The notes: generated from the sequence alone by a model not told the origin. A DNA stretch of 64,000 bases from Archegozetes longisetosus (GCA_018873245.2 JAEMBT020000002.1:4034001-4098000), one strand, 5' to 3'; shown: positions 34,577 to 45,738, counted from the stretch's first letter. Numbers and translations: made by a program.

Positions 34577-35233
34577 ATCAATTGATTTAGTAGACTTGAT
34601 AAAATATAGCGAAGCATTCATTATAATTGAAAAAAATCACCAATTTATCAATGAAGTTATTTGACTGAAAACTAATGTGAATGAAAGTTGTATGAAGGTT
34701 TTATTGTTTAAATACTAGTTATTTAAAAATAATCTGTGAAAGTCACGTAGTCTCTATTCCTTAGGGACAGCTCTAGTATTTAATCTAAGATTTCTTTAAT
34801 TTCTGAAACACAACATGTTATTTCGTGATTATTCATTAATCTCAAAAATTAAATCTGAATCCAGTTGAGAGTTTAGTTTATTTTTGAGTTTGAAAACAGG
34901 ATAATTTTTTTTGAGAATAAACAATTTAGGGGATTGAAAACAGAGTTTAATTTTGATCAAATGAATTTTGATCAAACGAAGTGCTCCCAGGATGGTGTCA
35001 CAGTTTTAAGAGGACACACCTGAGCCCTCCGAGTCTGTCGTCTGGTAGTCTCAGAGACCAGACTCTACCGAGTTACGTCCCTCGGTTTAGGACCGCGGTC
35101 GTCGAAGATCCCCCTGAGCCTTCTCTTCCCTCTCGGTCCAGTGTTACCTGGATAGAAGGAAGCAGTACGCTACAGCGGGATTCGAACCCGCTCCCCAAGG
35201 CTTGCTCTGTCAGCGTCTTGACACCCGTACTGT

Positions 35234-36813
35234 GAGTACAATATAATAGGTTACACTACTAAAATAATTGTGATAAAAGCTATTTGTTTACTTGTGTTTG
35301 AATTTTCTTTTATGTTTTATTAGTCGGACACTCATACAATCACAAACACTAAATTCGATCTAAAATGTCCAAATCTGTAATATATGGCTGGATCAACACT
35401 TGTAGCAAGAGGGCAGTAGCAAAAAGTTCGATAAGTAAACATTTTTTGGTACACTATTCTCAGCGGATTAATTTACAGTCCCAAAGCTTAATAACTCTAA
35501 GTTGTTTTTTTGTTACACTACAAATACATTGAAGATTAATAAAAATATGAAACCTATTGGAATTTAAGTAATATTAATCTTACTCCAATATTTTAAGACT
35601 TTTATTGCAGAATCTTATTTAAAATACTAGTGAAAAAATTGTTTCAAAATAAAAATTTCGCTTAAATCACCTCTTTTCTCTTTTAAGTAAAGAATTAAAT
35701 CATACGTCACGCGAGTGTTGATAATGTTGAAAAATTAAAATAGCCAATCATTTGAACTTATTATTCATATAAAGTACATTTGTAAAAAAAATTCTTCTCT
35801 TTATTAACTGTGGTTTTTGCTGAAAATCCTTTGCAAAAGATCGTATCTATTATTATATTATTTTATATTATTAATGATTGTAAAGAATGATTGATCATTA
35901 TTCGATTTTTTTGATAAAATAATTTCTTTAAGAAATTGAGTTATTGTTGAAAACTTTTTAGTAATCATTTAAAGAGTTTAGAATAGTTTGGAGAGTTTCA
36001 AACAACTGATGTTTGACACAAAAACCCTGTAAAAGACTGCTATACTTTTGCACATAATTTAAAGCCAAAACAATAACACACGAGATTCAAAATGAGATTT
36101 TGCCAATAAATAAGGCTTGGTGATAAAAAAATTTGTTAGTCTGCTTCAACGAAGTCCTTTTTAAGTCATCCTGATCTAGATCAAATTGATTGGACGTTCG
36201 ATGTTCTCTTGAGTGCTTCTCAAGCAAATCAGACATTAAGCACAGGGCTCCTAGTAGAAATCAAGAGAATTGGATTAATACCAATTATTAACTTTAATAT
36301 AGAAATTTATAAATGTGAATGCAAGTTATTGTGTAAAGAGCTGAAAGCCAAAAGCACCCTTAACTTTGTGTGACATTTGAGATCGATTCATAAAAGAGAA
36401 TACCAATGTAAATGAGAATTATCAAAGAAGAACTAACTCCTCGACTCAATTCTCAAATCTTAATTCTTGATATCAACTTTAGTGTTATTTTAAATAAGTT
36501 CAAAAACATAAAAATGGTACGAAAGTGAAAAGACTGATGTTACGAAACCTACAACTTGTGATTCTATTTCTATATTTGAGAAACAAATATTTAGAGATTT
36601 GATTTAGTTTTAGGCGAAGATGTTCTCTATCCATACCACGAATGTATTCAAGTGTTTCATTAATCAACGGATTTCTCGAATATTCTGAGTTGAAATAACA
36701 CCCTTAAGTATGGTATGACTGGATTCATCTTAACGACTGCATTTCAGGCAACTCTTGTGTCATCTGAAGTGATCTCCGAAAATAAGTCACCGTATTTAAG
36801 TCTGAAAAGAGAC
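35234..36813. other. intergenic
   Basis: About 1.6 kb, AT-rich, no gene, RNA or repeat recognised on either strand. Confidence 0.45.
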
Positions 36814-36823
36814 TTTAAATTGG

Positions 36824-37264
36824 TATCAGGACACTTGCTCGTCGCCGTTTATTCTTAAGGCATTTGTTCGTGGGACATTTGTTCGTCTGAGATACTTCTT
36901 TCAAGATGCTTGTTCATCTGAAAATATGTTTATCCTTCATACAACACAAGTGAAATAAATACGATGTTTCAGGCAACATTCCACAATTTATTTAATGAAA
37001 ATTACAAATTAAAAATTGTAAGAACGAAAAGAATTATGAAAAATATAATAGTGAAGAAAATAATAAATAAGAATTAAAGAATTATATAAAAATGAAAGAA
37101 TAAAATAATTAAGTTGATAGCAATTCCAAGTTTTGGGCGATTCTAATAATTGGGAACAAATATTTTATTAGGTCGAATGGACCAACAAATGTCTTAGACG
37201 AACAAATGTCCGACGAACAAGTGTCTGACGAATAAGTGTCGGACGATTAAGTGTCATGGAACCA
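36824..37264. mobile_element. foldback-type MITE with iterated TIR motif
   Basis: A 441-bp element flanked by TTTAAATTGG (36814-36823 and 37265-37274), a 10-bp duplication. If the flanking GG belongs to the element the duplication is 8 bp. The ends are inverted and made of repeats of a roughly 15-bp word: GACA(C/T)TTGTTCGTC occurs about three times on the left (36836-36905) and its complement about five times on the right (37185-37255). No coding capacity. The size of the duplication and the iterated TIR suggest a MULE relative. Confidence 0.8.
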
Positions 37265-37274
37265 TTTAAATTGG

Positions 37275-37706
37275 CTTATATACCGCTTAATACCGATCAG
37301 CGCATGACAGATGTCTGGTCCCAAGATCTTATTTTGTTTTATTGATTACTTTACAAATAAAATTATTCCCAAAACGTCCTGGTACATCATCAGTCTCTTG
37401 CAAAAATATGTGCTGATACAAAAAAAGGATCAAGTAGGCTGAAAATCAATTTTATTCATTTGGTTTCTGTTTCATGAGATTTTGTACTGTAGTTATCAGC
37501 TGACAGTTGTAAGCATTTTAACCAACAATTGCTTGAAACTAGCAATTGAAATCAACATGAACATGACTTCAACTTTAACCTTATTTACAACAATACTTTA
37601 TTTATACTGAATGACGGATTTTCGAATTTGTACACAACTTCAAATTATCAATTAGTCAAATTTACAAATAATTCTTAAAATACTTAAGTTAAAATCAGTC
37701 ATTAAT
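37275..37706. other. intergenic, upstream of hemopexin-like gene
   Basis: AT-rich; presumed promoter of the following gene. No core motif assigned. Confidence 0.4.
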
Positions 37707-38743
37707 ATGAAGTTTTTGCTTTTCATACTATTGGTATTAATAGCATTAATGCATGTCATTAGTGGTGAACATTTTTGTGACGAATCTGGTCACTCACAGA
37801 TAACCAGTATTTTCAGTTACAATGATTTCATTTTTCTGATACGAGATGAAAACTATTGGCGTTACAGAATCCGAGAAAATAAAGTGAATGAGCCTCCTTC
37901 TCATATCAATTCTTTATTCACTGGTCGTTTTTAAAATAAAAAACCAAACATATTTCTAATAAATTAAGTTTGACATGTTCGTTATTTTTTCATCAGATCT
38001 CTCTATAAACTACTTTTCGTCAGCCTTTACTGTTCAGTCGATTCCAAATTGTGATAAGTCAGTGGAAAACAATGCAGAAAAATGCAAATTCAATGACTAT
38101 ATGTTGAACACAACATTTGTTTTCTATTACAAATTCAATCGAAGACAACAGATCTATTCAATGGTCAAGTTTAGTGATAGAGAACAAAGATTCAAATTCG
38201 ACGATACGATCGGAGGCTTTGCTTTTGATTTAAGAAGCAATAATTCGTTTGTGAAAAGTTCGTGGCCGGCAGTTAGTCCTAACCATAACAAAAAGTAGAT
38301 ATAGTTCTAATCAATAAAACATTTGAAATATCCCAATTTCTATTAGTGTTAGCTCTTATATAGCAACTGGTTTTAATGGTGACAATCAATTGATATTAGT
38401 TGGTACCTCTCGTGAAAACAAGTCGTTTGTTTATGAGAAATCACTTTTGGATCAATGGGACAAAAAGGTCGATAAAATCGGAGAATTTAATAAAACATTG
38501 CGTGGCTTTTTCAGGATAGATCAATCATTGTATGTGGTCGTTGACAATGACTTAGGCAAACAATTTGTTTATTTATACAAAACAGATTTACACAATTTGA
38601 TACAGGCATGTCTTTAGTTGACAGCATTTGATTACATTTTAATATAAATTTTTTGAATCTTTACTCAGGAATCGAGTGTCGGACAATTCTTCAAGTGCAA
38701 AGTAAAAACGATAGACGATATTGATGACTATTATTACTCATAG
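37707..38743 (+). CDS. secreted hemopexin-like protein
   Basis: Exons 37707-37923, 37997-38294, 38347-38605 and 38669-38743 join in phase to 282 aa. Signal peptide MKFLLFILLVLIALMHVISG. The mature N-terminus (HFCDESGHSQITSIFSYNDF, then FLIRDENYWRYRI and HINSLF) has the spacing of a hemopexin blade (x-I/A-x-x-x-F, then F-x-x-x-x-Y-W). Later parts (LRGFFRIDQSLYVVV, VYLYKTDLHN) look like further blades. Cys near both ends (CDES; FFKCKV) may close a propeller. No membrane segment. The third intron starts GC instead of GT (CAG|GCATGT). A paralogue with the same exon plan but a membrane anchor lies at 46985. The family assignment is by pattern only. Confidence 0.65.
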
Positions 38744-39137
38744 TCTCTGTCATTTGGATCAAACGTGCATTTTCGTAGACTTTTAATCACAAATATTTTG
38801 TTTTGAACTTTTATTTGCCAACGTTTTTCAAATTGTTAGTGAATAATATTTTTATTGTTTGATTGTCAATGAAAAAGTTGTCTGTACAACTAAAGTATTT
38901 TAATGATAATACATGCTTACAAGCTTTTTTTGATAAACTTTGCAGGAATATATGTATGTACAAAAAAATATAACTTTAAAGCAGTGGTTCTTATAATAAA
39001 GTTCGTAAAAGCAAAAGAGAAACGTGTATTAAGACATTTAACGAAAAGCTTTTTATTAAAATAAGATAACAGGTTATAAATGAACCTATGAGTAAAAGAT
39101 TAATTTAATAAACAACCGAATTGACAATAAAAATGAA
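38744..39137. other. intergenic, convergent 3' ends
   Basis: Downstream of the hemopexin-like gene (plus) and the NYN gene (minus). AT-rich; nothing else seen. Confidence 0.45.
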
Positions 39138-40334
39138 TCATGAATTGTCATCGGAATACAAAGTATTGATGGCATGTTCAACATTTCCTTTACAAATCTG
39201 AAGCAAACGAATCCCTAGATCTCTGTCGACTTGAGTAATCGATTGTAAAATTTCCAACTTTTGGGTAAATTCGGGCGATAATTTATGCAAATCCAAGTTC
39301 ATTGTAGTCGTTTGTCGTCTTGGTTGAGAACTTTGTCGTGGACTCGCTCCTGGATTCTGACATGTTTGTGGCGTTTGTTGGATTGATCGCATTGAGTCCG
39401 AGATCGTTACTGGCAAAGACTTCTGAATTGTACTATGCTGTCCGGCTGGCAGTTGTGGTTGCGTCCATTTTTCCCACCAGTCATTCGTTAATCCACTTCC
39501 AAAGTTAATCGATGGTTCTGATGACTGGTCGATACGCACAACTTGCATCAGACGTGGTGTGATCGTTTCTGAAACAGAGTAATCCTATTCTTTCTAATGT
39601 TATTATGGATATTATCTTTTATCACTATTTCATAAATTATAACTTGATAACAATCGAGTCTAGCAGTTAAATAATGAAAACTTTTATTTTCAACAAAAAT
39701 ATCCCTGAGAACATAAATGACTGCATCCTTACTACTAGTTCTGGAAGCATTTTCATCGATTAGTTCGACTTCGGGACCTTTAATCACATCATAAAAACTA
39801 TGAGATTCCGTCGCAGAGGTTTTCAGTTCTTGAGATGTGTTCTGACCATAGAAGAGGATGACTTTCATTCCATTGCGTTTGGCAGACCTGATAGCAGGAG
39901 CAAAGTCTATATCACCTGTTATTACAAAAAGAGTCGAATCCATGGAGTGATGATCGACAAACTTCTGAATTCCTTCCTTTAGTTTCGAGTCGGCGTCAAC
40001 TTTATAGAGGGTTCGGTTTGAGTTCACGTGAAGAATATCAACACCATTTCTGTTGAAAGCTTCAAAAGTAAATAAATACTGATCAAACTATTATTTAGCA
40101 TAAACGAACTGTTCGATTGAAACCTTCGACAACTTTTTCGTCCAGTTTTCGTGAATCAGTGGCACAACAGAAAGTGCACTCTTTCTTGCAGTTGACATAT
40201 TTTTGATTAATATATTGTCGAATATTAGTGATCACATTAGAGGCCATTCTTCCATGAGGAAGCGGACAGTTCTCAATGTCCCAAAAGATGGCAAAGCATT
40301 GGTTGACATGCAATCCAACATTTGAATTACTCAT
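39138..40334 (-). CDS. NYN-domain RNase-like protein with C-terminal UBA
   Basis: Exons 40334-40124, 40059-39733 and 39568-39138 join in phase to 322 aa. The NYN (PIN-like) domain occupies about residues 10-160: IFWDIENCPLP (first acidic residues), VDADSKL and VITGDIDFAPAI (the GDxDF motif), i.e. the conserved acidic cluster of metal-dependent RNases of the MARF1/limkain-b1 group. A polar linker rich in Gln/Pro/Ser follows. Residues about 275-320 (LSPEFTQKLEILQSITQVDR, then LLQICKGNVEHAINTLY) fit a UBA domain. Much shorter than MARF1 and without its LOTUS repeats. It may be a ubiquitin-linked RNA nuclease, but this is inference. The exon 2 donor (GTAAGG at 39732) was chosen because it restores the frame. 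Confidence 0.8.
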
Positions 40335-41397
40335 ACTTTCATCTATTATTCAAATAAATATTAAACTGTTTGTCGATATTTAAATATAAAATGTCTAACG
40401 AATTATTATTACTAGAAGTCAATTATCCGTAACTGAGATATTATCTAATCTCCTTTTGAATTATCTAGTTTGTGATTATTAATAAAACTCGTTATTAAAA
40501 TCCGAATATTTGTCAAAAGTCCATGGAAAAACTTGTGACAACCACATGACTTATGTGTTGCCTATTCATTATGCAATGCTACCAAAGCGTTTAAATGATC
40601 GGACTTTAAAATCCTTGAAATTGCACAAATTTTTTGGATTCTGATAGTGGCAAATCCTGTGTGAGTCTTGAATGCTTAAGCATTCTAACTTAAATCCTGA
40701 ACTTAAATATACCACTAACTTGAGTGAAAAAATTATATACTTTTGAACATGACATTTTAAAAATTAGTTATAATTAAAAAGAACTATAGTTAAAAAACTA
40801 AATAATTCAAATTTGAAACTCTAATACAATAGATTTTAATTGGAAATCAGAGATAGTAAATATTCTATCAAATTGAACACGATTAGTGCCCTCACTTGAA
40901 ATTTTTGGTTTCGCTACTGGGTTGGGACAGTATATTTTGGCTTTGACTTAACGAATAATAACTAGTAAAATATGATCTAAAATACTTTCTTTTTCGTTAA
41001 GCTTTATGTCATATTTTAAATTTTGGATTCTTCTCTAGTATGCTCCAAAACTCGACAACACTTAATAACAGATAGAAGTGAAAAAGTAATAACGTTCAAA
41101 ATTTAAGTCTAGAGTAAAAATTATGTTTATAAGATAAGTTCATATTTAAATTCTACATATTTTGCTCAAGATACTTTGAGCGAATAATCTTGACAGCAAC
41201 AAGAAAAAGGCAGTTGTTATATCAACCTCCCCGTCATACTCATTAATTTATTCCCAAGTTTGATTTTTAATTTATTTTTCTTATATTTTATATGAAATTA
41301 GTTCCTTAATATCTGATATATTATATTTTGATAAAAAGCGTATCACTCTTGTTCCCTATTAACAATTATTAAGTTCTTGATTGGACATAGACCCCTT
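40335..41397. other. intergenic
   Basis: AT-rich region upstream of the NYN gene. No open frame or repeat recognised. Confidence 0.45.
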
Positions 41398-41474
41398 TAT
41401 AAAGGCACTACATTAACGCGACTACTGCCACAATCAATTAAGACTCAGTGACTTACAGAGAGAAACTTATGAGA
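41398..41474 (+). promoter_or_regulatory. possible promoter and tiny first exon of the signal-TM gene
   Basis: TATAAA at 41398-41403 is followed by ATG AGA at 41469-41474 and a perfect donor GTAAGT at 41475. An acceptor AAACTAG ends at 42431. Splicing would join ATG AGA in frame to ATA ATA ATG, the start of the gene at 42438, adding MRII to its N-terminus. The initiator spacing is not ideal, so this is a proposal. Confidence 0.4.
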
Positions 41475-42437
41475 GTAAGTTGAGAGTAAATTCCAATCAA
41501 TTATCAATTAAAATTTGAATAAACTCAATGATTGAAACTTCACAAATAAGCTTTCCACAAATAATTTAGTTCTAGTGTTTCTACCTATTAGATTATTAGA
41601 GCTTATATTTAGCACAGAAATAGATTTTATATGAATCAATAAAATTGATAAAGTGGAATTAGATACCAAAAAATTTATTATCAGAAAAGTGGTATTATTA
41701 TATCAGATAGCTTTATAAAACAGCATATGATGCATAAATTATAAAGACATACCTGAAATATGAACTTAACAAAATATGTTAAAAATGCATTATTATAAAA
41801 TCAGTTATTAATGTATTTTCTCGAGTCAATTAGCTATATTTCGAATTCATTTCTATATTAAAATTATAATTACAATTCTATATGAGGGTCTGTTGTCTCT
41901 CTATTGTTCCTCTTTTCCCTTAATTATTAAATAAGGATTTACTAAATAGATCTTTCTTTAAATACAATAAGTAACTGAATGAAGGATTTTCAATTCATCA
42001 AATAAGCGGAATGCTAAACGTATTAATCCCATAAATTCTGATCAGACAAGTTTGATTACTAATTAAGAACTAAATTGAAGTGCGAATGAATTTACTTAGA
42101 AGCTTTGATCCTATTATATGGTATAACAACTTAGTTGTTAGATATTCTATTTATTAGTTTTAAATTATTAAAATGCTCTTGTATTTATACAGTATTTCTA
42201 CAGTATAGAGATTGTAAAATTTCATCAGCAGCTTTTAATTGATTCCAATTCGAACTGAATGAAAATGTTAAACAAAAAACGTTCCTTATAACAGTTATAA
42301 ATTACCAACAATAAGCAATAGGCACGAGGTAACTCGCTTCATCTTCAATCAAATTCATCATAAATTTACTTAGACTGTTTGATTTCATTTTATTGGTCGA
42401 ATAAGAAATGTTGTTATATGATTAAAACTAGATAATA

Positions 42438-43202
42438 ATGATTTTATTAATTATTTTACTACTGATATTTAGTGTTGAATCATTTGACACAAACCAGATC
42501 GATGATAGTCATGGTTACAGAGAGTCTAAAGAATATGAGTCGGAAGAAAATCGCCAAATTTTTGCAAGTAATCAAAAATTAATCAGTGCATCAAATACTG
42601 AGAGCGACTCATACTTATTACCAGTTCTGATATCTATACTAGTCGTTTCAACTATAGCAGTTGTTATTGTGGTTATGTTCAGATCAAAGTCACTTAAACT
42701 ATGTCAGGATTTTAAAGCTTTTCAGTGTTGCCGCGATTTAAAGGCATCAAAGTTTGCACAATGTTTTAATGACGCGAGAAAGGTTACCTTTGGAAACAAC
42801 TATCAAAAACTCGATGCTTTCATTGAAAATAATAAGGAACAAATCAAACCGTTTAAGACTAATGGTCAGCAAATCAAATGTTTAATTACAAGTAATCAAC
42901 AAATCAAACCTTTAGTGACAAAATATCAACAAGTCGAGCAAAAATCAAGAGGAGAGCAAAACAAGGAGGAGATAGCTGAAGAAGGACCGAAGCTTTTGGA
43001 ACTGTTGCGTCATAATCAACAAAATGAGTTGAAGGCTAATGTGATTTCAAGTGGAGATAAGCCAAAGGAATCAGATATTACAAAAAGTTATATGATTGAC
43101 ACTAATGATAAAGAAAGCAAAGGAACAAAACGCGATATTATTTTCGATATGTCGAATGGAAACTCTCCTAAGTCGAGTTTGAAGAATGTCTCTTATTTTT
43201 GA
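42438..43202 (+). CDS. single-pass membrane protein, unknown family
   Basis: A 254-aa open frame from ATG 42438 (possibly preceded by a small exon at 41469). Signal peptide MILLIILLLIFSVESF, then a short acidic extracellular part (about residues 17-58), a membrane segment near 59-81 (YLLPVLISILVVSTIAVVIV) and a cytoplasmic tail of about 170 aa. The juxtamembrane tail holds five Cys (LKLCQDFKAFQCCRDLK, AQCF), possible palmitoylation sites. Farther on is a loose repeat (QQIKCLITSN, QQIKPLVTKY, QQVEQK) and Lys/Glu-rich sequence. I do not recognise a family. Its small ectodomain and long tail suggest an adaptor-like role, but this is speculative. Confidence 0.65.
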   Translation: MILLIILLLIFSVESFDTNQIDDSHGYRESKEYESEENRQIFASNQKLISASNTESDSYLLPVLISILVVSTIAVVIVVMFRSKSLKLCQDFKAFQCCRDLKASKFAQCFNDARKVTFGNNYQKLDAFIENNKEQIKPFKTNGQQIKCLITSNQQIKPLVTKYQQVEQKSRGEQNKEEIAEEGPKLLELLRHNQQNELKANVISSGDKPKESDITKSYMIDTNDKESKGTKRDIIFDMSNGNSPKSSLKNVSYF

Positions 43203-43716
43203 GTTAATTGCGTATGTTTTGTCTACATATTTTGCTAAATTTTCTAAAAATTCAGAACAAAATAAAATACAAAAATACTTAAGTTTTTCGAGTCAAAATC
43301 AATAAACTAAAGCAAAATTTAATCTTTAAAATGACGTTAAAGGCCCATTATCTTTAGCTTAAAAATAGTGAAATTGAGCAAAAACCGATAAAGAATAAAT
43401 TGTTTGATAAAAATTTGAATTGTAATGCAGAGTATTATAAAAAGATATTGTATCAATAAATCAATTTAATTTCATGTTCTTTTATTAATACTCTAATATA
43501 CAATATTTTAGGAAAAACACAAACACAGAGGCATTAGATTAGATAAACTTATATTTGACGATTAGTAACGTACGAATTGAAGTACATAAGTACGAAGTAC
43601 TTTAGAACACATTCAAATAAACATTCATAGCATAAAAACTAAAAACTTTTATTTCTATCAAAATTTTATTAAACAATTTTACGCAAACTTTCATACTAAA
43701 CTTATAAGACTTAAAA
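43203..43716. other. intergenic, convergent 3' ends
   Basis: AT-rich; no gene. AATAAA-like signals occur, e.g. near 43260. Confidence 0.45.
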
Positions 43717-44769
43717 TTAGGTTCTGGAGTTTTGATCATTATTCCGATTTGAGTCATTTATGTCATTCATTTCTGATTCATCACGAGGTGTGTATGGAGG
43801 AGGGGGTAGAAGATGACTATATTGATTGGGAACTTCTGATGAATGTGGTCTTGAATATGGTGGGAGTGCGTCATCAATAAAATACGGATAATTAGGATTA
43901 ACGGGATATCTGACAGGATGAGAGTTGGTGCTGCCATAGTTTGTATGGTGGGCTGGACTTATTGGTGCTGATGGCTCTATAGTCGAAATTTGTGGCTCTT
44001 GCTTATCAGAACTTGCTCTGTCTCGCGACATATCAATATATTCTATCTTTTTCTTTGATTTTCCACAACAACATCGCCAACAATAACAAAATACCAGTAC
44101 TACCACCAAAGCTCCCATCAAACCTCCAACTATCGCGATATTACTCGTTTGCTTAGTTAAAAAGCATCCATTTTCATCTAAATTGTTGCCACAATTATCA
44201 TATCCATCGCATTGCAAATACGATGATATGCATAGACTTTTACCACAACTAATTTCAGATTTACTGCATTTATTCGATAGTCTAAAAGAAGTTAAAACTA
44301 ATTCAAATTCTTTGAATTTTGTAGATTCTGATGAATATCCAGTTGAAAATTCAATTTTGATTTTACGACCTGCCACATAGCTAACTGATTGTTTATTGTC
44401 ATTGGTTTTACTACCGGTCCATTCGGGCTCAAAAGACTTGTTGATTTGAATTTTCAGCATGTCTACTATTTTTCTCAGGTTAACTCTTCTCACACTAATT
44501 ATAATCCCATAACCTTCTTCTGCTTCCACATAAACAGCACAATCCAAATAGTTTTTATAATTATTAGATGATTTCAAAATGATGGTAGAATCGTCTCCAT
44601 CGTTGTCAATCTCTATCGTCTTATGTCGATTACCGTTATTACAATATCTATTGATGTTATGTTGCTTGTATTGAGAACATGAGATACTGTTTACATAAAT
44701 AGTCAATATAAGCAATATAATAAAAATTTGTTTCATTTTTCTCACAATTTCTATAAAATTAAATAACAT
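43717..44769 (-). CDS. CUB-like / LDLa single-pass receptor-like protein
   Basis: Intronless frame. ATG 44769 gives 350 aa; an inner ATG at 44736 (MKQIFIILLILTIYVNSISC) gives a cleaner signal peptide and is preferred. Extracellular: a CUB-like region (about residues 40-165: RYCNNGNRHKTIEI, YLDCAVYVEAEEGYGIIISV), then one LDL-receptor class A module with six Cys (CSKSEISCGKSLCISS to NNLDENGC). The membrane segment IAIVGGLMGALVVVLVFCYC is followed by WRCCCGK. The tail is Pro/Ser-rich and carries two PPxY motifs (LPPYSRP, PPPPYTP) that typically bind WW domains such as those of Nedd4 ligases. So it is a surface protein whose turnover may be controlled by ubiquitination. Its ligand is unknown. 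Confidence 0.8.
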   Translation of the reverse strand: MLFNFIEIVRKMKQIFIILLILTIYVNSISCSQYKQHNINRYCNNGNRHKTIEIDNDGDDSTIILKSSNNYKNYLDCAVYVEAEEGYGIIISVRRVNLRKIVDMLKIQINKSFEPEWTGSKTNDNKQSVSYVAGRKIKIEFSTGYSSESTKFKEFELVLTSFRLSNKCSKSEISCGKSLCISSYLQCDGYDNCGNNLDENGCFLTKQTSNIAIVGGLMGALVVVLVFCYCWRCCCGKSKKKIEYIDMSRDRASSDKQEPQISTIEPSAPISPAHHTNYGSTNSHPVRYPVNPNYPYFIDDALPPYSRPHSSEVPNQYSHLLPPPPYTPRDESEMNDINDSNRNNDQNSRT

Positions 44770-45738
44770 ATTAACTAATTTTTGATCATTTATAATAAAG
44801 TTATAACTTCAACACGAAATTGACTAAAATAATAAGTACTTATGATTTTTGTTGCATTACGTGTTATACGAGTAGATAATATTATTGAAGCTATATCTTA
44901 TCCATAAGCCATTGACGCATTACTATTGATAAGTATACTGTTTCTAAAATAAATAACAATTAAGATTTTAATCTTGTCTGATATCTGGCTTCACCAATAA
45001 GTGGCTGGAAAAGTCGAGACGCGATCACTATAACTTTTATTGTGAATGCATAGTCACTTAAAGAAAACTATTTAAGTTTGCAGTTAATTGAAAGAATGAA
45101 TAAATACTTCATTAGCTGTTATTACTCAATAAAATTTTTGATAGTCCAAAAATTTAAGCGCGATGAGTTAACGTATTTTTAAAATTTGATTACATATTTC
45201 TGAGAGCATTCAACAAACATAAATGGTTCGTAATTTTGAAAAGTATTTGTATATTATCAGAATGAGAAGAAGAAAAATTCTAAAACACATACCAAATTTG
45301 AGTGAAGCGTCGAGCTCAGGAAAGCTCGACTTTGTCAACTATTATTAAACATTTCTCCAATCTTTCTCATAAACATGTTTTTAATTTCAGATCAAATAGT
45401 TAAGCTTAAACGCAACTGATTACGTAGCTCAAAACATAACATCGAACGTACCTACGACTTAAAATAAAGATTTTATTCTTGACTAAATTTCACAAAATAT
45501 AAGTTAATTTTATGAACAACGTATACAGCTTTAAATTTCATAACTTTATTGATTTCTTAAATAAAATTTCTGACTGAAATAACTTTTGACTCAACACAAA
45601 ATTGTTTTATACAATACATTGCTATATGTATAATTAAATAATCACTTTTACACATTTGAAGATAATTTTTTGGTATTTTTTTAATTTGAACTCCATTTCA
45701 AAAGCTATTAGGAGTTTTAAATAAAAAATTAGCCTGGT
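44770..45738. other. intergenic
   Basis: Just under 1 kb of AT-rich sequence, no gene or repeat recognised. Confidence 0.45.

Larger units (their letters stand above)
31956..34988 (-). mobile_element. Mutator-like element (MULE)
   Basis: A 3033-bp element with the 9-bp duplication AGGATGGTG on each side (31947-31955 and 34989-34997), the size expected for MULEs. Terminal inverted repeats contain an iterated motif: TTTGATCAAAATTCA twice near 31966-32000, with its complement at about 34948-34978. It inserted into a SINE and carries another SINE inside. It encodes a FLYWCH-MULE transposase on the minus strand. One transposase intron (33415-33721) is filled with degenerate ATTCAAATA/ATTCAGATA repeats. 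Confidence 0.92.
31861..35233 (-). mobile_element. tRNA-derived SINE split by a MULE (outer SINE)
   Basis: Minus-strand SINE whose two pieces are 31874-31955 and 34989-35220; the middle is a MULE. The 13-bp target-site duplication ACACCCGTACTGT is perfect at 31861-31873 and 35221-35233. The Pol III B box (GGTTCGAATCC read on minus) is at 35178-35188. Compared with the second copy at 32747-33076 it lacks about 23 bp at its 5' end including the A box, the 5' truncation expected of target-primed reverse transcription. The 3' end is A-rich (AAC repeats). Confidence 0.93.

Noticed and set aside
34981-35235. Open frame of 84 aa
   Set aside because: It lies inside the outer SINE body, antisense to it, and has no protein features.
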